Below are positions 60,831 to 64,000 of a DNA stretch of 64,000 nucleotides, piece after piece. Position numbers and translations under genes: made by a program. Under the pieces are notes generated by a model, which was not told the origin of the DNA, did not search any database, and saw nothing but the letters and a program-made list of their open reading frames with translations. Source of the stretch: Pseudonocardia benzenivorans CB1190 (GTDB taxonomy: Bacteria > Actinomycetota > Actinomycetes > Mycobacteriales > Pseudonocardiaceae); the NCBI RefSeq assembly GCF_000196675.2, contig NC_015312.1:62001-126000 (forward strand). Direction: 5' to 3'. Numbering within the stretch: position 1 is the stretch's first letter; every line of letters begins with the position of its first letter.

Positions 60831-61325
60831 TCAGCGGCGGGCGGCCAGCACCGTCGCCGCGACGTCGACCGGGTCCGCTCCGAGGTCGAGCCTGCCGAAG
60901 ACCAGCAGCCGTTCGGCGGCGTCGGGGTCGGCCCCGGGACCGGACTCGTCGCGCACGTCCACGGCCAGGGTGGCGACGGTCCGACCGAAGCGTCGTGTCT
61001 GCAGCACCCGCACGTCGGTGACCTGTCCCCAGGGGTGTGTACGGCTCCGGGAGAAGCCGCCCCTGACAGTCAGGCCCTCCGGGCCCACGGCCAGCCGAGG
61101 CCTCGCCCGGGTGCCCCACACTGCCCCCACGAGCAACACGAGTCCCAGGACGGCCGCGAAGAGTCGACCGGCGGGGTCCCCGTGGGTGACGACGAGCACG
61201 GCGAGCCAGGCGCCGGCGCCGGCGGCGCCGATCCACGCGAGGACGACCAACCCCGCTTGCGGGCTCCAGGACCGGGCAGGCGACTCGCCGTCGGGACCTG
61301 GCGATTCAGCGTCGTCGAAGATCAC
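60831..61325 (-). CDS. PH-domain (bPH) membrane protein
   Basis: 164 residues: two membrane helices (AGLVVLAWIGAAGAGAWLAV, RLFAAVLGLVLLVGAVWGT) and a bacterial PH domain with RPRLAVGPEGLTVRGGFSRS, THPWGQVTDVRVLQTRRFGR. It is the position equivalent of the conserved gene between ppiA and crgA in mycobacteria. GTG 61325 is the start. Confidence 0.8.
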   Translation of the reverse strand: MIFDDAESPGPDGESPARSWSPQAGLVVLAWIGAAGAGAWLAVLVVTHGDPAGRLFAAVLGLVLLVGAVWGTRARPRLAVGPEGLTVRGGFSRSRTHPWGQVTDVRVLQTRRFGRTVATLAVDVRDESGPGADPDAAERLLVFGRLDLGADPVDVAATVLAARR

Positions 61326-61345
61326 CGAGAGTAGTTTTCGTGAGT

Positions 61346-61374
61346 TTGTCCACAGCGCCCATCCACAGTGTGGA
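61346..61374. promoter_or_regulatory. DnaA-box-like cluster
   Basis: TTGTCCACA (61346-61354) matches the actinobacterial DnaA box. Eight bases on, TCCACAGTGTGGA (61362-61374) is a perfect palindrome of two box cores. It lies in the 76-base gap between crgA and the PH-domain gene. It may allow DnaA control of either gene. Confidence 0.5.
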
Positions 61375-61401
61375 CTGCTTACAGCGGTGTATTTCCGCTG
61401 C

Positions 61402-61659
61402 TCAGCGCCATCTCATCGTCATGAGCAGGCCGATCACGATGAGTGAGAATCCGATGAGGAAGTTCCAGGAGCCGAGAGCGCTGAACAGTGCCAGGTTGTC
61501 GCCGGCGAGGTAGTTGACGATCAGCCAGGCCAAACCGACGAGCATCAGGCCGAGCATGACGGCGACGTACACCGGGCTCGTCGGCCCGGCGGCGCGCGCG
61601 GCCGAACGCTGGGCAGGCGGGGTGTACGCGGTCTTCTTGCGCACCTTGGACTTCGGCAT
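61402..61659 (-). CDS. crgA: Cell-division regulator CrgA
   Basis: 85 residues: basic start [20 protein letters not shown] and two membrane helices ([40 protein letters not shown] ending in RWR), the full CrgA pattern. CrgA binds FtsZ, FtsQ, FtsI and CwsA at the septum of mycelial and mycobacterial cells. Start ATG 61659. Located between pabA and the PH-domain gene as in other actinobacteria. Confidence 0.93.
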   Translation of the reverse strand: MPKSKVRKKTAYTPPAQRSAARAAGPTSPVYVAVMLGLMLVGLAWLIVNYLAGDNLALFSALGSWNFLIGFSLIVIGLLMTMRWR

Positions 61660-61779
61660 CAGGACCTCGCGAGACGGTTGTGCGCGCCCGGGGCGGCCGC
61701 CCGGGCGTGCCTCCACCGTAACGTGACAGACCCCTGGCGTGGGCGAACGCCCTCTCGGACGGGTCCGAGAGGGACCGGT

Positions 61780-62421
61780 TCAGGAGGCCGGTTGCGCCCC
61801 GAGGGCGGCCACCTCGGCGGTGAGGCCGGCCACCAGGGGCTCGGCCACGGGGTGGCCCGCCGACGCCATCCAGTTGGCCAGCAGCCGGTGCCCGCCCTCG
61901 GTGAGCACCGACTCCGGGTGGAACTGCACGCCCTCGATGGGCGCGTCCCGGTGCCGCAGCGCCATGATCACGCTGCCCTCGGTGCGGCCGGTGACCTCGA
62001 GCTCCGGGGGCAGCGTCTCGGGCCGGATCGCCAGCGAGTGGTACCGCGTCGCGACGAAGGGGTCGGGCAGGTCGCGCAGCACACCGACGCCGTCGTGGTG
62101 CACCATCGACGTCTTGCCGTGCAGCAGCTCGGGCGCCCGCTCGACGACGCCACCCCACGCCGCGCCGATGGCCTGGTGGCCCAGACACACCCCGAGTAGC
62201 GGGATGTTGCGCGCCGCGGACGCGGTGATGATCTCGATGCTCCGGCCGGCCTCCTCGGGAACGCCGGGGCCGGGGCTGATCAGCACGCCGTCGACGTCGT
62301 CGAGCTCGTCGAGCTCGACCTCGTCGTTGCGCCGGACCGTGTTCTGCGCCCCGAGCTGGGCCAGGTACTGGACCAGGTTGTAGACGAAGCTGTCGTAGTT
62401 GTCGACGACGAGCACGCGCAT
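61780..62421 (-). CDS. pabA: Glutamine amidotransferase, PabA/TrpG type
   Basis: 213 residues: MRVLVVDNYDSFVYNLVQYL, nucleophile Cys in LLGVCLGHQAIGAAWGG, oxyanion LISPGPGVPEEAG, and the His-Glu pair in VQFHPESVLTEGG. It supplies ammonia to aminodeoxychorismate (folate) or anthranilate synthase; the partner subunit is not here, so which one is open. It starts one base after the pknB stop. Confidence 0.9.
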   Translation of the reverse strand: MRVLVVDNYDSFVYNLVQYLAQLGAQNTVRRNDEVELDELDDVDGVLISPGPGVPEEAGRSIEIITASAARNIPLLGVCLGHQAIGAAWGGVVERAPELLHGKTSMVHHDGVGVLRDLPDPFVATRYHSLAIRPETLPPELEVTGRTEGSVIMALRHRDAPIEGVQFHPESVLTEGGHRLLANWMASAGHPVAEPLVAGLTAEVAALGAQPAS

Positions 62422-62422
62422 G

Positions 62423-64000
62423 TCAGTTACCCCCGCCCCCGCTGGGGATGACGCTGTACTGCCCGACGAGCACTGTCACCTGCTGGTCCTTGTCGATCTG
62501 CTGCCCCGCGGGCACCGTCTGCTGCTGGATCTTGCCGTCCTGGCTGCGGTCGTTCACCGGCACGTTCTGCCTGCGGACGTTCGTCAGCCCGGCCTGCTGC
62601 ACTGCGGCCTGCGCGCTCGCGACGTCCATCCCGACGAGGTTGGGCATCTGCACCTGGTTGCCCGAGTTGCTCGAGCCCATCGTGATGGTGACGGTCGTGC
62701 CCTTGGCGACCTTCGTCCCGGCCGACGGGTTCATTCCCGTGACGACGGCGTCGCCGCTGGTGTCGCCCTGGACCTGGACCTGGAAGCCGGCCTTGGTGAG
62801 GGCGCTGCGGGCGGAGTCGGCGTCCTGCCCGGTCACGTCCGGGACGGAGACGTTCGACGGCTGCTTGCCCACGACGACCGCGACCGGGGTGCCGGCGTCC
62901 GCGTTCGTGCCGGGCGCCGGGTTCGACGAGATGATCTTGCCGACCATCGACGGGTCGGACGTCTCCTGCTCGGTCTGCTGGCCCAGCGTCAGACCGCGCT
63001 CCTGCAACTGGGCCTGCGCGTCGGACACCGACAGCCCGACGATCGGCGGCACCGCCGACTGGGCCGGGCCGCTGCCGATGAAGATCTTGACCGTCGAGTT
63101 CTCGGCGATCTGCGTGTTGCCGGCCGGGTCGGTCTTGACGACCTTGTTGACCTGGTCGGGGGTCGAGGCGGTCTGCTCGATGTCGGCGCGCAGCCCGGCG
63201 TTGATGACCGCCGTGCGGGCGGCCTCCTGCTGCTGGCCCACGACGTCGGGCACGGTCACCTGCTTCGGCGACGGCGGGCCCCCGAAGAACTGGTAAGCGA
63301 CGAACGCGATCAGTGCGAGCACCGCGACGATGCCCACGACGATGGCGATCTTGCGCCCGGTGCGCGGCGGGGGCTCCTCGTCGCGCCAGGCGGGAACGGC
63401 GTCGGGCGGCAGGGTGTGCCGGCCGGCGCCGCCGATCCGCCGGGTGGGACTCGTGGCGTTGGCGGCGAGCAGCGCCGTGCGCTCGTCGTCGCTCATCACG
63501 AGCGGCGCCTGCGGCCGCTGGCCGTTGCGCACCCGGATCAGGTCGGCGCGCATCTCGGCCGCGGACTGGTAGCGGTTCGCGGGGTTCTTGCTCAGCGCCT
63601 TGAGGACGATCGCGTCGAGCTCCGGGGGCACCGCGGGGTTGAGCGCCGACGGGTGCCGCGGGTCCTCGCGGACGTGCTGGTAGGCGACCGCGACCGGGGT
63701 GTCGCCGGTGAACGGAGGATCGCCGGTGAGCAGCTCGAAGAGCACGCACCCGGCCGCGTAGACGTCGCTGCGGGCGTCGACGGCCTCGCCGCGCGCCTGC
63801 TCCGGCGAGAGGTACTGCGCGGTGCCGATGACCGCGGCCGTCTGGGTGACGTTCTGGCCCTCGCCCAGCGCGCGTGCGATGCCGAAGTCCATGACCTTCA
63901 CCGCGCCCGCGGTGTTGATCATGATGTTGGCCGGCTTCACGTCGCGGTGGATGATGTTGTGCCGGTGGCTGAAGTCGAGGGCGGCACAGACGTCGGCCAT
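62423..64000 (-). CDS. pknB: PASTA-domain Ser/Thr kinase PknB (5' end cut by window)
   Basis: 525 codons visible, beginning within the kinase lobe. Catalytic loop IIHRDVKPANIMIN, DFG as VMDFGIARAL, activation loop VTQTAAVIGTAQYLSPEQAR, then DVYAAGCVLFELLTG. After a juxtamembrane linker comes one helix (IAIVVGIVAVLALIAFVAYQ) and four extracellular PASTA domains (VTVPDVVGQQQEAARTAVIN; VPPIVGLSVSDAQAQLQERG; VSVPDVTGQDADSARSALTK; VQMPNLVGMDVASAQAAVQQ). It senses peptidoglycan fragments or lipid II and phosphorylates growth proteins. About 120 N-terminal residues lie outside the window. Confidence 0.95.
   Translation of the reverse strand: MADVCAALDFSHRHNIIHRDVKPANIMINTAGAVKVMDFGIARALGEGQNVTQTAAVIGTAQYLSPEQARGEAVDARSDVYAAGCVLFELLTGDPPFTGDTPVAVAYQHVREDPRHPSALNPAVPPELDAIVLKALSKNPANRYQSAAEMRADLIRVRNGQRPQAPLVMSDDERTALLAANATSPTRRIGGAGRHTLPPDAVPAWRDEEPPPRTGRKIAIVVGIVAVLALIAFVAYQFFGGPPSPKQVTVPDVVGQQQEAARTAVINAGLRADIEQTASTPDQVNKVVKTDPAGNTQIAENSTVKIFIGSGPAQSAVPPIVGLSVSDAQAQLQERGLTLGQQTEQETSDPSMVGKIISSNPAPGTNADAGTPVAVVVGKQPSNVSVPDVTGQDADSARSALTKAGFQVQVQGDTSGDAVVTGMNPSAGTKVAKGTTVTITMGSSNSGNQVQMPNLVGMDVASAQAAVQQAGLTNVRRQNVPVNDRSQDGKIQQQTVPAGQQIDKDQQVTVLVGQYSVIPSGGGGN

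Overview
This is a very GC-rich actinobacterial chromosome segment. Codon usage, frequent GTG starts and many 4-bp ATGA/GTGA gene overlaps fit a Pseudonocardia-like organism; the genus is inference. The right end (about 59.4-64 kb) holds a block conserved next to the replication origin in actinobacteria: ppiA, a rhomboid protease, a PH-domain membrane protein, crgA, a pabA/trpG amidotransferase and the PASTA kinase pknB, which is cut by the window edge. In mycobacteria this block lies just beyond gyrA and the tRNA-Ile and tRNA-Ala genes.

Region 1-13.1 kb looks like an integrated, heavily rearranged island. It opens with a nearly complete, membrane-bound NRPS of the epsilon-poly-lysine synthetase (Pls) architecture, whose adenylation pocket residues read as a lysine code. 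After it come an internal rodA fragment, an ftsW-like SEDS gene, a CtaG-like protein, a four-helix-type membrane protein, a tatB 5' end fused to a frameshifted rodA 3' fragment, and a nest of insertion sequences (an IS110 gene split by a 2.8-kb insert that carries an IS30 element and a second IS110). The island ends at a displaced 3' half of a tRNA-Ala(TGC) gene, an att-like scar, followed by a decayed integrase.

Region 13.4-58.9 kb is accessory metabolism and regulation. It has a FUSC exporter; two related flavin oxidases; a large SARP/AfsR-type regulator with a flavin monooxygenase; an ArsR-ArsC fusion with its operator; a terephthalate-type catabolic operon (tphA2-A3-B-A1 plus hydrolase and AAHS transporter, with a divergent IclR regulator), in which tphA2 has a single-base frameshift; and a peptide-type ABC operon. 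Next come a LysE/Lrp pair, a CheB / GAF-ANTAR / Asp-Arg-rich repeat protein cluster, a DUF485-acetate symporter pair, a MerR-HEAT regulator with a HEAT partner and a perfect 23-bp palindromic operator, an ECF42-type sigma factor with its DGPF/YCII partner, a GntR-MaoC-ADH-PrpD catabolic cluster, an orphan MT-A70 methyltransferase with a WYL regulator, and a repeat-rich secreted protein.

Several genes carry single-base frameshifts, at least two next to G runs, so assembly error and real decay both need to be considered. REP-like hairpins sit between convergent genes at 30.0 and 58.8 kb.
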